Source: CAWBBA01 sp963741625 (GTDB taxonomy: Bacteria; Desulfobacterota; Desulfomonilia; Desulfomonilales; Desulfomonilaceae). Taken from it: 64,000 bases of DNA. The translations under genes and the position numbers were made by a program. The stretch is taken from assembly GCA_963741625.1 (NCBI GenBank), contig CAVUIT010000012.1, forward strand, positions 558,001 to 622,000, in the 5' to 3' direction. The notes below the pieces were generated by a model, which worked only from the letters and a program-made list of their open reading frames with translations, was not told where the DNA came from and searched no databases. Numbering within the stretch: the first letter of the stretch is position 1; every line of letters starts with the position of its first letter. Below are positions 16,868 to 25,966 of this stretch, one piece after another.

Positions 16868-17254
16868 GGTTGCTCCTTTGTAGCCTTAAGGAGGGATGAA
16901 TAACCAATGCTCTGTCTGAGGAATCAGCAAGTCTCAAGGCAAACTTCCAAAGACGGTCGAAGATCGATTCCGCTGAATTTTATGATTATTAGCATAGTCA
17001 TGCTCGGCCGAGTTGAAAACACTGGTGCGGCACGACAGTTTGTCGATGCCGCAAGGCCTTGCGTGCCCAATTACCACGCTTATTTGGGTGCTCGGAGAGA
17101 CTCGGTATCCTTGAACAGGAACCCCGAGTAGAGGGGTCTTGTCTCAATGAGCAGACTGCTTGAACGGCGGTTTGGCTACGTAAGGCCCAAACGGTACGCG
17201 CAGAAGAGGTCTTGATCCTGTTTTCCCGTGTGGGATTCGCGGAGGAGATGAGCA
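16868..17254. other. Divergent intergenic region
   Basis: Holds the upstream regions of the cyclase (minus) and the SHOCT protein (plus). No ORF with family features is recognised. A ribosome site GGAGGAG lies just before 17255. Confidence 0.4.
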
Positions 17255-17533
17255 ATGCCGATTGGACAGCACTATGGTTGGATGCATGACATGATGGGTT
17301 GGGGCGGTTGGATGATACCGTGGGGATGGATATTAATTGTCATTCTCGTGGTGATCCTCATTTATGCGCTCGCGGGCAGAGGAGGACAGCGACCCTCCGA
17401 GCCTTCAAGGGGATCGCACGTGGGGGAAAAGGAAGATTTGGAGACGCCTCTGGACATTCTGAAAAAACGGTACGCCAGGGGCGAAATCTCCCGAGAAGAT
17501 TTTGAGCAAATGAAAAAGGACGTGTCGAGCTGA
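17255..17533 (+). CDS. Small membrane protein with C-terminal SHOCT domain
   Basis: 92 residues. The N-terminus is rich in Met, His, Trp and Gly (HYGWMHDMMGWGGWMIPW), then one membrane helix (ILIVILVVILIYALAG, about 26-42), a polar linker, and a SHOCT module (LDILKKRYARGEISREDFEQ). SHOCT proteins are small oligomerisation modules in envelope proteins. The Met/His/Trp-rich head is common in small proteins near copper or heavy-metal resistance genes and may bind metal (inference). Ribosome site GGAGGAGATGAGC. No other resistance gene is adjacent; the multicopper oxidase is 12 kb away. Confidence 0.82.
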   Translation: MPIGQHYGWMHDMMGWGGWMIPWGWILIVILVVILIYALAGRGGQRPSEPSRGSHVGEKEDLETPLDILKKRYARGEISREDFEQMKKDVSS

Positions 17534-17631
17534 AAAGGGCCTCAATCCTGCTTTCCTTGGCCCAACGATCACGCGATGAGGGCAGTCAGAATAGGAATGA
17601 TTATCTCGGGGGCCCACAAAGGAGGGGCAAG

Positions 17632-17994
17632 ATGATTGAAATAATGCCTGAATCAAATGGTTCCACACTTGCACTAAAGGCGACCGGCAAACTCACTGAT
17701 GCCGATTACAAAGAAGTGCTGATTCCTAAAATTGAAGAAATTATCAAACAATCCGGTAAAGCGAAGGTGCTGCTGTATTTGCCCGAAGCCTTTGCCGGAT
17801 GGGAAGCCCATGCCGCATGGGACGACGCCAAATTCGGGCTCAAGCACAGAAATGACTTTGAAAAATTGGCAGTTGTAGGCGGGGCCAGGTGGGTCGAATG
17901 GGCCACAAAGATTGGGGCTTACTTCATGAAAGGCGAGGTAAAGACCTTTCCTGAAGCGCACCTTAGGGAGGCTTTAGACTGGGTTCGAGCTTGA
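17632..17994 (+). CDS. SpoIIAA-like STAS-fold protein
   Basis: 120 residues from the ATG at 17632, chosen because AGGAGGGGCAAG directly precedes it and the family starts here. It matches the SpoIIAA-like (DUF3478) family: IEIMPESNGSTLALKATGKL, a central DADYKEVLIPKIEEII helix, KVLLYLPEAFAGWEAHAAW, and a C-terminal ARWVEWATKIGAYFMKGEV. These proteins share the STAS fold but lack the phosphorylatable serine context of anti-sigma antagonists. Role unknown, perhaps lipid- or membrane-linked. It follows the SHOCT gene by about 100 bp on the same strand. Confidence 0.85.
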   Translation: MIEIMPESNGSTLALKATGKLTDADYKEVLIPKIEEIIKQSGKAKVLLYLPEAFAGWEAHAAWDDAKFGLKHRNDFEKLAVVGGARWVEWATKIGAYFMKGEVKTFPEAHLREALDWVRA

Positions 17995-18220
17995 CCCGGA
18001 ATTCCCTCTGTGACTTGCTATGGGCTAGGGGTGAAACGGCAGGTTCCGATCTTAATAAGAGACCCTTCAGGTCACAAGCGACGCGGGACGGTCAATCGAT
18101 CAAGTCGGGTCACGGATTCAAATCAGATCCGTGCTACTCGCATCAAGTCAATGATGCCGGAACTTTCAAAGCGCCGATCTGTCGTAGAGGACGGGAAGAT
18201 TAGTCCCTGGGAGATTAAAG

Positions 18221-18475
18221 ATGAACGTTAACATGGTAACTATAGCTGCGATTTTGATAACGGTGACGTGTAGCTTTGCGTTCCTGGCAGATATGATCTT
18301 AGCTAACTGGAGGGCGTTAGGAAAGACAAAAGGCCCCACAACGTTCGGCAAGTCAAACAAGAGACCGCTTAACCCTCATCCGAAGCGTAGTCTCGATTGC
18401 TTTCGAACTTGTATGAAGAAATTTGCGTGGGATGTGGACGAGACGTCTTTTTGCGCTTCGGAGTGCAGATCATGA
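18221..18475 (+). CDS. Hypothetical small membrane protein
   Basis: 84 residues with an N-terminal hydrophobic segment (MVTIAAILITVTCSFAFLA, about 5-23), a basic middle and a C-terminal Cys group (DCFRTCMKKF and FCASEC). GGGAG lies at a reasonable distance from the ATG. No family is recognised. The membrane segment plus paired CxxxC motifs gives modest support for a real gene; a chance ORF is possible. The bases before it (17995-18220) show nothing else. Confidence 0.4.
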   Translation: MNVNMVTIAAILITVTCSFAFLADMILANWRALGKTKGPTTFGKSNKRPLNPHPKRSLDCFRTCMKKFAWDVDETSFCASECRS

Positions 18476-18548
18476 GTTGTAAGGAGGTTGGTTAATTTAT
18501 TGTCACCTAGTCCACCGGCACGTAAGTCCGGCCTCCGGCGGGACTACC

Positions 18549-18575
18549 AATTTCGAGAGATCGTTGCTCGAAATT
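18549..18575. terminator. Inverted repeat downstream of lon
   Basis: A perfect 9-bp inverted repeat (AATTTCGAG, 9-base loop, CTCGAAATT) lies about 60 bp beyond the lon stop. It has no run of T, so it is at best a weak or factor-assisted terminator or a transcript-stabilising hairpin. Confidence 0.4.
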
Positions 18576-18635
18576 AGTCATTACTTCCGATAACTACTAT
18601 TACGCACCCCAACTGAGACCAGCTCAGGAGAGCTG

Positions 18636-21107
18636 TTACGATTTGAACTCCGTGCGGGCGACGGGCCCGCTGCCCCGTGCATTGAGCACGTATTCCGGTC
18701 GAGGTTCCGAGAAGAGAGGCAGAATGGGCTGTTGCGTAAACACCCCAGAATAGCAAGTCTGGAGTTCCGATGACAGGGCTATCCGAATGGCGTCTCCCAC
18801 ATCGCTGATGAAGTGAAGGGTCATCCCGTCCTTCACGTAGTCGGGGAGGTCTCTGAGATGGGCCTCATTCTTTTTCGGCAGAATTACTTCACGAACTCCG
18901 GCGCGTCTTGCTGCGAGCAACTTCTCTTTGACACCCCCTATAGGGAGCACGCGACCCCTGAGGGTCAACTCGCCGGTCATGGCGACATCTCGGCGCACCG
19001 GGATACCGCTGAAGAATGATGCCAAAGCAACTGCAATGGTTATGCCTGCGGACGGTCCATCTTTGGGGATTGCCCCGGCCGGCACATGAATGTGCAGGTC
19101 TGTCTGCGAAAGCAGTTGCTCTTCTATTCCATATAGATTGCATGTACTTCGCAAATAGCTCAACGCGGCGCGAGCCGACTCCTGCATGACATCGCCCAGG
19201 CAGCCGGTCATGGTGAGTTCTTTCTGTCCTTTGAACCCGGTTGCCTCTATGAAAATGATGTCACCACCGCTCTCTGTCCAGGCCAATCCGGTGGCGATGC
19301 CTACCTGGTCCTCCTCTTCGGCTAGGTCGAAAAAGTATTTTGCCGGGCCCAGCAACTCTTCGATCGTCTCCGGGAATATCTCTTCGCGCAAAGGTTTTTC
19401 TTCGGTGATTTCACGGGCGATTTTTCGGCAGACGGACCCTATCTCCCGTTCAAGATTCCGGACGCCGGCCTCACGCGTGAAGGCCCTCACGATCAGGCGG
19501 ATTGCTTCAGGACTGAACTGTATCGGGTACTCCCGAATGCCGTTTTCCTCCATAGCCTTATTGATCAGGAAGAATTCCGAAATCTTTTCCTTTTCCTCAT
19601 CTGTATAGCCGGGGATGCGAATTACTTCCATGCGATCACGCAGAGGCGCGGGAATGGGATCAAGCTGGTTGGCCGTGGCAATGAACAAGACGCTGCTGAG
19701 GTCAAAGGAGATATCCAAGTAATGGTCTCCAAACGCGTTGTTCTGTTCAGGATCCAAGACCTCCAGCAGTGCGCACGCGGGATCGCCCCTGAAATCCTGG
19801 CCGACCTTATCCACCTCGTCCAACATGAAAACAGGATTCCTGGTTCCGGCCCTGCGTATTTCCTGGACGATCCGGCCGGGCATAGCGCCGATATAGGTTC
19901 GTCGGTGACCCCTGATTTCTGCTTCATCGCGCATGCCACCCAATGAGATCCGGATGAATTTTCTCCCGAGGGCCCTGGCAATAGATTTTCCCAGAGAAGT
20001 CTTGCCGACTCCCGGTGGACCCACAAAACATAGTATAGGGCCCTTATTGTTCTCCTTGAGCTTTCGGACGGCCAGGAACTCGAGGATACGATCTTTCACC
20101 TCAACGAGGTTATAGTGATCTTCGTCAAGTGTCCGCTGCGCTCTGTTAATATCCAGGTTGTCCTGCGTTGCAACATTCCAGGGCAAACTCGTGAGGACCT
20201 CGAGATAGGTCCTCGATACGATATATTCAGGCGAATGTGCCGGAATCCGTTCCAGCCTTTGAAGTTCCCGGGTTGCCACCTCCACTGCATCATCAGACAT
20301 CCCTGAATTTCGTATCTTTTCTTGGAATTCTTTGATTTCGGACCCATGAGCGTCATCGGCTGATCCGAGGTCCTTTTGCATGGCCCGCATCTGCTGGCGA
20401 AGGCCCATTTCCCTTTGCCGACGAGTCGAAGCAGACACGCCGTGGACAGCTTCGTTTGTTGCCTGCAGCTTCGGTTGGAGCGCCTGCACATCAGTCTGCA
20501 AATGTGAAAGCACTTTTTTGAGCCTGGCCAGCGGGTCGTCCATCTCCAGGAGGGATTGTTTGTCTTCGGCCTTCAACGGGAGATAGACTGCTATGAGATC
20601 CGCGAGTCTACCAGGGTCATCTGCTCGTTCGATCATTGACATGGAGTGGTCGCTCACTGGCCTGTCAAGGCAAAGCGTCAATTTAAACAGAGCGGCCACA
20701 CTGTTGATAAGGGTGTCCATCAGTTCCTGAGGCTCACATTCCTCTTCTACGAGGCTCACCTCTCCCATGAGGTACGGCTCATATTGGATCTGCCTCACAA
20801 GTCGTACACGGCAGATCCCGTCCGCAATGGCCTTGACGCCTCCGCTCTCCAGTCGAACCACCTGGTGGATCCGCGCAAGGGTACCGACCATTGAGATCTC
20901 ATCGCCGGGAGCATTCAGGCGGTTGCGTGCTTTCTGGTAAAACAGCCCTACGAGATTGTCCCCGCCGACCACGGATTCCGCGAGCTTTACCACTCGAGAT
21001 CCTTTTAGGAAGAGCGGGATCATCACGTTCGGAAAAACAACCATATCCCTCAAAGGAAGAATCGGGACAACCGTTGGAAAGTCGTCCACAAACTTGGATG
21101 ATTTCAT
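18636..21107 (-). CDS. lon: ATP-dependent protease La (Lon)
   Basis: 823-residue Lon protease, usual length. The N-terminal LAN domain starts with VVPILPLRDMVVFPNVMIPL, followed by a coiled-coil region. The AAA domain has Walker A GPPGVGKTSLGKS and Walker B VFMLDEVDKV. The C-terminal Ser-Lys protease has KDGPSAGITIA with the catalytic Ser and GGVKEKLLAARRAG with the catalytic Lys. It degrades misfolded and regulatory proteins in the cytoplasm. The C-terminal 40 residues after the protease domain are a short unconserved tail. Its upstream region holds a good sigma-70-like promoter; no heat-shock element is seen. Confidence 0.96.
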   Translation of the reverse strand: MKSSKFVDDFPTVVPILPLRDMVVFPNVMIPLFLKGSRVVKLAESVVGGDNLVGLFYQKARNRLNAPGDEISMVGTLARIHQVVRLESGGVKAIADGICRVRLVRQIQYEPYLMGEVSLVEEECEPQELMDTLINSVAALFKLTLCLDRPVSDHSMSMIERADDPGRLADLIAVYLPLKAEDKQSLLEMDDPLARLKKVLSHLQTDVQALQPKLQATNEAVHGVSASTRRQREMGLRQQMRAMQKDLGSADDAHGSEIKEFQEKIRNSGMSDDAVEVATRELQRLERIPAHSPEYIVSRTYLEVLTSLPWNVATQDNLDINRAQRTLDEDHYNLVEVKDRILEFLAVRKLKENNKGPILCFVGPPGVGKTSLGKSIARALGRKFIRISLGGMRDEAEIRGHRRTYIGAMPGRIVQEIRRAGTRNPVFMLDEVDKVGQDFRGDPACALLEVLDPEQNNAFGDHYLDISFDLSSVLFIATANQLDPIPAPLRDRMEVIRIPGYTDEEKEKISEFFLINKAMEENGIREYPIQFSPEAIRLIVRAFTREAGVRNLEREIGSVCRKIAREITEEKPLREEIFPETIEELLGPAKYFFDLAEEEDQVGIATGLAWTESGGDIIFIEATGFKGQKELTMTGCLGDVMQESARAALSYLRSTCNLYGIEEQLLSQTDLHIHVPAGAIPKDGPSAGITIAVALASFFSGIPVRRDVAMTGELTLRGRVLPIGGVKEKLLAARRAGVREVILPKKNEAHLRDLPDYVKDGMTLHFISDVGDAIRIALSSELQTCYSGVFTQQPILPLFSEPRPEYVLNARGSGPVARTEFKS

Positions 21108-21172
21108 GGCAACGTTACACCCATCCCTGAATAATGGAACAGAAGATCATTATCTCAGTTTATTGCGTTGCT

Positions 21173-21201
21173 AACATACCTGATTTTCACGTAAAAGTCA
21201 A
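21173..21201 (-). promoter_or_regulatory. Sigma-70-type promoter for lon
   Basis: On the minus strand TTGACT (21201-21196) and TATGTT (21178-21173) are separated by 17 bp, which is the ideal spacing. Transcription would start near 21166 and leave a leader of about 60 bases before the lon ATG at 21107. Confidence 0.6.
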
Positions 21202-21490
21202 GTTTGGGCGTAAAATGTATATTCCGAAGCGCATTTCACGCCGGTTTGCCTACGCAAAATCAACATAATTTTAGAAAGCAATATCAAATTGTTCCAATTA
21301 GTTTCGCGTCAAAGCTATTAAGCTTTAATTCATCGACCGGACCGGCAGCCCTACGCCCCCCACCCGGCCGTGGGAAAGATAGACGGCACGAATCTTCCAG
21401 GGCCCCAGGCATGGAAAATGGTAGTCTAGAGCAAGCTTTTTCAGTCCCCTAGCTCTTCCGTCAATGTTGTTAAGTTAAACCGCCTGTCTC

Positions 21491-21549
21491 GGTAAGGGCA
21501 GGTTTCAAACCCGCCCCTACTGCCTCGTCATTCCGGTGAAAGCCGGAAT
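21491..21549. repeat. Dispersed palindromic repeats
   Basis: Two hairpin types side by side: a GGGC..GGT/ACC..GCCC palindrome ending CCCCTAC, similar to the pair at 1807-1876, and ATTCCGG-6-CCGGAAT (21530-21549), a motif widely dispersed in Desulfobacterota-like genomes. Partial copies of the second type occur near 34716, 37640 and 44788. The region 21202-21728 otherwise has no gene. Confidence 0.55.
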
Positions 21550-21728
21550 CCAGTCACTCCACAGGCGGGACTTCCGGGCCCCGGCTTTCGCGAGGGTGAC
21601 GATTACGCCTGTGGTGTGACTACAGGGTTCTTCCTTTAGTCAACAGCATTCCATCCTTCCTTTTCCGGCCCTGGGTGGTATCTCGCCGGAGTTCGGCCTC
21701 CTGAATTGAAGTACTGATTTAACCACCG

Positions 21729-23708
21729 TCACGTGACCAGTATCTTCTCAGGCAGTCTAGTAGCTGGGTCCAGATTGCGGGCTAGTGAATTCCAGGCCTG
21801 CTGGAGCTGATTGTCCCGGAAGAGCACCTGTTCCGGACAATCGCCATGAACTCTGTTCAGGGATTTTAAGATCCCTTTGTAAGTGTCGGCGACTGTCGAC
21901 AGTGGCCTTGAGACAAGCAGTGGAACCTCAGTGTCGTCTATTTCTTCCTCGTCGGGCCAATCCATTTCCCACACTACAGAAGCTACGGAAATATAATCAC
22001 TTGCGATTCGCTCGCGTTCCCGCGACTGACCAGGATCAGGCAGCACCACGGTGAAATTGATTGAAACAACTTCCCCCTCTGGATAGAGCGGGTAATACGA
22101 CCGATTCAAAAAAAGACCCGGGTGGGCCGCTCTTTCAATAGCTCTGTCAAAGAACGAGACTGGTGGGAGGTCCCTGAAATCAAGCACCACATTGAGGACA
22201 GCATGTGGATTGGCGTCACTGAACTCCTGAAGCATCGTGAGCATTGCCGGCTCACGGTAACGGCCTCTGAACCAAATAACAAAGGGATCGGTTGCCTTTT
22301 GGATGACGCCAGTCAATACCCGCTCCCACTCTGTATGTTCAGGATAGACAATCCACTTGCTCACATACTCAGCCCCGTCCAGCGCCGTAAGCAATCCCGG
22401 ACCCGTGTCCACAAGCGATGGTGGGGGTATATAATCTAGTTCCATGTCAAACATCTGCTCGCAATTCAGGAGTGCCGGCCGAAACTCCGCTTCCGGGAAG
22501 GTTTCAGTGGAACGCACGTAATAAGGAGGACGAGGATCGTATTGCAGGCCGAGATCTGTTGCTCGGGCCCTGAAATCGGTTCCTGGAAGAACCGAGAGCA
22601 CAAACGGATGAACCACCGAATAAGCGCGAGTTCGTTTCAGCCATTCCAACGTGCCTGAAAATCCCTCCGGAGTATCTCCCGGCAGCCCCAGGATGATTCC
22701 GGTAGTGACCTCGATGTCCGCCTCTTTGAGCCACCTAACCCCTCGACTGACCTTATCCGGATCCACGGGACGCCCCGCTGCGCGGAGGGCCGTTGGGTTG
22801 ACGCTTTGTAGGCCCACTTCCGCAGTTACCAAACCGGCATCCTTAAGAAGCCGAACATCGTCCTGAGTAAGAGCGTCGCCTCGCAATTCAGCGTGGAGCC
22901 TCAGGTCCTTTTGGCCTCTGCGCAGCGTAATGGACCGGAGTAGATCCCTAAAGCCAGGCTGTGCGTTAAACGTGGGATCCATCAAATAGATTTCTTTAAC
23001 CCCGGAATCCCGTGTATAGGCCCAATCCAGCACCTTTTCGATAGAAGCGGATGGGTGGGACCTCATGTCACGAAATGACTTATGGTAATAACAGTAGCGA
23101 CAGCGAAAGGGGCATCCCCTGACCGTTTCCAGAAAAAGCGTGCCGTCTCGCGAAGGACCGATTCGACCATCTAGGTAAGGATACGGACAGGATTCGAGAT
23201 TCCACGTCGGCGTCGGCGCCTCGTTCACATGGACCCCGAGGGAATCTTTGAAGAAGATCCCGGGAATGCCCAATGGTTGCCGCCGATCTCCCAGCGCCTC
23301 AAGCAAAGGAACGATCCTGGATTCACCTTCGCCGAAAACCCCGGCATCTACTGCCGGATGTTCCAGGACCCACTTATTGTCGGGGGTAACCTCAGGGCCA
23401 CCCACGAGGATTTGCGTTGAGGGCAACCGTCTCTTTATATTGGAAGCAAGAAATAAGCTTCTTTCCACATTCCAAACGTAAAGCGTCAAAGCGACCATAG
23501 CAGGGTGCATGTCGGCAATCTTCCCGGCGAGCCCCTGGTCCGCGAACACGTCCGTGATGTCGGGTCCCAGGATTTCGGCCCGGATGGATTGTGGCCCCGA
23601 AGCCTCCAGCCCTGCCACAACAAAACCCGCGGCCAAAGGAATGTTAGTCGGAGGTTCCTCGAAGGAGAAGCGGGGAGGGGGTAGCTGCAAGAATAGGGCT
23701 GATTTCAT
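21729..23708 (-). CDS. B12-binding-domain radical SAM protein
   Basis: 659 residues. An N-terminal cobalamin-binding-like domain (about 1-140; PPTNIPLAAGFVVAGLEA, ILVGGPEVTPDN, GVFGEGE) is followed by a radical SAM domain whose [4Fe-4S] motif is CPFRCRYCYYH near residue 200. The SAM-binding regions and a B12-radical-SAM TIM barrel continue to about 400 (GIILGLPGDTPEGFSGTLEW). A C-terminal extension of some 230 residues has no recognised motif. Related proteins catalyse methyl transfers or ring rearrangements, but the substrate cannot be read here. The neighbouring gene is an SDR with no evident link. Confidence 0.88.
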   Translation of the reverse strand: MKSALFLQLPPPRFSFEEPPTNIPLAAGFVVAGLEASGPQSIRAEILGPDITDVFADQGLAGKIADMHPAMVALTLYVWNVERSLFLASNIKRRLPSTQILVGGPEVTPDNKWVLEHPAVDAGVFGEGESRIVPLLEALGDRRQPLGIPGIFFKDSLGVHVNEAPTPTWNLESCPYPYLDGRIGPSRDGTLFLETVRGCPFRCRYCYYHKSFRDMRSHPSASIEKVLDWAYTRDSGVKEIYLMDPTFNAQPGFRDLLRSITLRRGQKDLRLHAELRGDALTQDDVRLLKDAGLVTAEVGLQSVNPTALRAAGRPVDPDKVSRGVRWLKEADIEVTTGIILGLPGDTPEGFSGTLEWLKRTRAYSVVHPFVLSVLPGTDFRARATDLGLQYDPRPPYYVRSTETFPEAEFRPALLNCEQMFDMELDYIPPPSLVDTGPGLLTALDGAEYVSKWIVYPEHTEWERVLTGVIQKATDPFVIWFRGRYREPAMLTMLQEFSDANPHAVLNVVLDFRDLPPVSFFDRAIERAAHPGLFLNRSYYPLYPEGEVVSINFTVVLPDPGQSRERERIASDYISVASVVWEMDWPDEEEIDDTEVPLLVSRPLSTVADTYKGILKSLNRVHGDCPEQVLFRDNQLQQAWNSLARNLDPATRLPEKILVT

Positions 23709-23780
23709 TCACCGTAATGTGATGGCTGATTGCCTGGTACCAGTTATTCTGGGAGCTTCTCTCCCGTCTCGGTCACATCA

Positions 23781-24653
23781 CTACCGTAGTGTGAGTCTCT
23801 GCATGAACCGTTGGCACCAATCGATCTTTTTGGACTTTAAGTTTCGACTAATATGTCCAGCCAGAGCAGTAGCTCTGATAGGCATCAGCCTTGCGCAAAA
23901 ATCTATGAGCTGGCTGTCCAAGCCTATGAGGACGCGGCTTCTTTTTCTACAGATCGAGTTTGCGATAATCCTGGCTGCTGCCGGGGCCGAGGTCATTGCA
24001 GCATTCTCAAAGAAGTTTATGCATTCTTCGCGAGTCATTCCAGGACAGGCATTTTTGAAGAAGCGGGCATTCCGGTGCAAATTCGTTTTGACTCCACCGG
24101 GGAGTACACAGGTGACCGAAATATTCGTCCCGTGCAATTCCTGAAAGAGCGTTTCCGTAAGGGACTTCACCGCAGCTTTGGCAACCGAGTAGGGGCCGTT
24201 CCCAGGATTTGGCACGATGCCGTCAACACTCGATATGTTAACGATGTGCGCCTCGGTTCGCTCTTTGAGAAAAGGTAGAAAAGCTTTTGTGGTGTACACC
24301 ACGCCCCAGAAGTTTACATTCATTACCCATTCGAAATCGTCGTAAGTGATGTCTTCGAGGGTTTCCGAAACTGCCACCGCAGCGCAGTTGATCAGTATGT
24401 CCACCCGTCCATGAGCGGCGTGCATCATGCCGGCCGCCTGGTACACGTTTTCCCGATTGGAGACGTCTAACGTGTGTGTCGTCACCAAGGCCGAGTTTCG
24501 CCCCAGCACGCCGGCAAGTTCCTCAAGGTTTTCCTGGTTGATATCCGCAAGTGCAAGCGCGCAGCCTTCATCCGCGAGACAGACGGCAAGTTCACGGCCA
24601 ATACCGGACGAGGCCCCCGTGATCACGGCCACTTTATTTTTAAGGTTTTGCAC
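23781..24653 (-). CDS. Short-chain dehydrogenase/reductase
   Basis: 290-residue classical SDR. The NAD(P)-binding motif is TGASSGIGRELAV (about residues 13-25); a D at the end of beta-2 (ALADINQ) favours NAD(H). The NNAG motif is varied to INCAA. The catalytic Ser, Tyr and Lys occur as NISSVDG and GPYSVAKAAVKS. The C-terminal extension (RNLKSKKIDWCQRF) is basic and may contact membrane, as in SDRs acting on lipids (inference). Substrate unknown. The gene follows no recognisable pathway context. Confidence 0.9.
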   Translation of the reverse strand: MQNLKNKVAVITGASSGIGRELAVCLADEGCALALADINQENLEELAGVLGRNSALVTTHTLDVSNRENVYQAAGMMHAAHGRVDILINCAAVAVSETLEDITYDDFEWVMNVNFWGVVYTTKAFLPFLKERTEAHIVNISSVDGIVPNPGNGPYSVAKAAVKSLTETLFQELHGTNISVTCVLPGGVKTNLHRNARFFKNACPGMTREECINFFENAAMTSAPAAARIIANSICRKRSRVLIGLDSQLIDFCARLMPIRATALAGHISRNLKSKKIDWCQRFMQRLTLR

Positions 24654-24832
24654 CTAATCGGTCTCCGTTGCTCCTTGATGTCTGTTCAACGGCGCAATGA
24701 TTTCTTGCACCAAGGGAGCCGCACAGCCGGGGGGGCATCATTTCGCATTTACACCGGTCATTGCCCCGCCACTCACGCTGGTTCGAGTCACATACATTGT
24801 GCCACATGCAGTTTGGGCTAGGTTTGAAGTTA

Positions 24833-25386
24833 CTATAAACCCAATGCAATGGCGTCTTTTAAGTTCTCCCAGATAGTGGCAAAATCCTGTTGCACGAGCC
24901 ATTCAATGGTCTCAAACATGGCAACGGCCTCCATGTCGGCCCTCTCTGGCGACCATAGGTATCCTCAGCCCAACCGAACTGACCCCGTGCAAATTTGCCG
25001 ACCACGAATTGCCCGATGGCAAAGGTTCCTACTGCAACTTGCCCAAATCCGACTAAGGGACTAAGCGCAAGCTGACCAAGGGCCAGCAAACCCACCGCAA
25101 ATTGGCCTATGCCGATAAGCCCGACTCCAAATTGACCAATCGCTACGCCTCCCACGGCAAATTGACCAATCGCAACAAGTCCCTTTGCTACCATTGGCCT
25201 GCCCTTCTCGCCCCTGCCGTAGGCTACACAGATGAGAGGAAATCCCAAAAAACTTGTCCGCGTCTTCCATTGGAATCCTGAAGCGCGGCCCGTAAGATTA
25301 GCGGGCTCAGGACAGGAATTGCCCGCCAAACCTGAATCGCTATTCGGATATGCCAAACCGGGTCGCTGTTTGCTTTGTGCTGACAT
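24833..25386 (-). pseudogene. Hydrophobic GQ-repeat protein, frameshifted near its C-terminus
   Basis: Start ATG at 25386, with GAGGAAGAAC upstream. After a Pro/Ser-rich head and the family-like entry SFLGFPLICVAYGRG, the protein is a run of imperfect 9-10 residue repeats of the type AIGQFAVG (for example VAIGQFAVGGVAIGQFGVG). This recalls a bacterial family of Gly-rich hydrophobic repeats expected to form a beta-solenoid-like membrane structure. The frame in use ends at 24859 with an unlikely tail. A one-base shift near 24940 gives MFETIEWLVQQDFATIWENL and a stop at 24833, which looks like true coding sequence. Function unknown. Confidence 0.55.
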
Positions 25387-25407
25387 GTTCTTCCTCAGCA
25401 ACGCCAA

Positions 25408-25966
25408 CCATTATCATCTATGTCCGAAGGGCTTCTCTGGCAACAATTCGCATTCGCATAGGCACCGTACTGGGAATGGCCCGTCGTGACACCCACTCTA
25501 CGCCATGGGACGCTGAGTGGTCACCATTTCTTAGGGAAACCACTTTATTAACCGCTTGCCGACACTACTTCCTTAAACTCACATTTGTGCCAGGCCTCCC
25601 AAGTGAGAATACCACATGGGATAGTTTCTAATCCACAACGACTTACAGGGGCCGCGACCGTAGCCGCCGGTCTGATGTCATCAGGAGGGCGGGATAATGG
25701 GATCGAAGGTCACGCGAAAATGGATCTTTGTGATAAAGGAACTATCCATCAGTGGGAGCCGCACGAGCTTGTTCCTCGCGGCCTATTAATGCTATGCCCA
25801 ATAAATAACTTACATAATGAGGGATCATTGCGTTTCGTGAAGATTTTTGCGAAATCCGAGAGCATTCGTAAAGCCTATTGCCTGAGTCTTCTCATGGGAG
25901 GAATTTCCATAGCGAAATCACCCTCCGCCCTCAGTACCTCCGCAACCATGGAACCCACTTACAATA
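25408..25966. other. Intergenic region, nothing recognised
   Basis: No family-like ORF is present on either strand. An open plus frame (25585-26082) overlaps the next gene and has no recognisable protein features. Confidence 0.35.

Noticed and set aside
24700..24830. Possible tRNA (GGTTCGAGTCA)
   Set aside because: No acceptor stem or anticodon arm can be formed around it.
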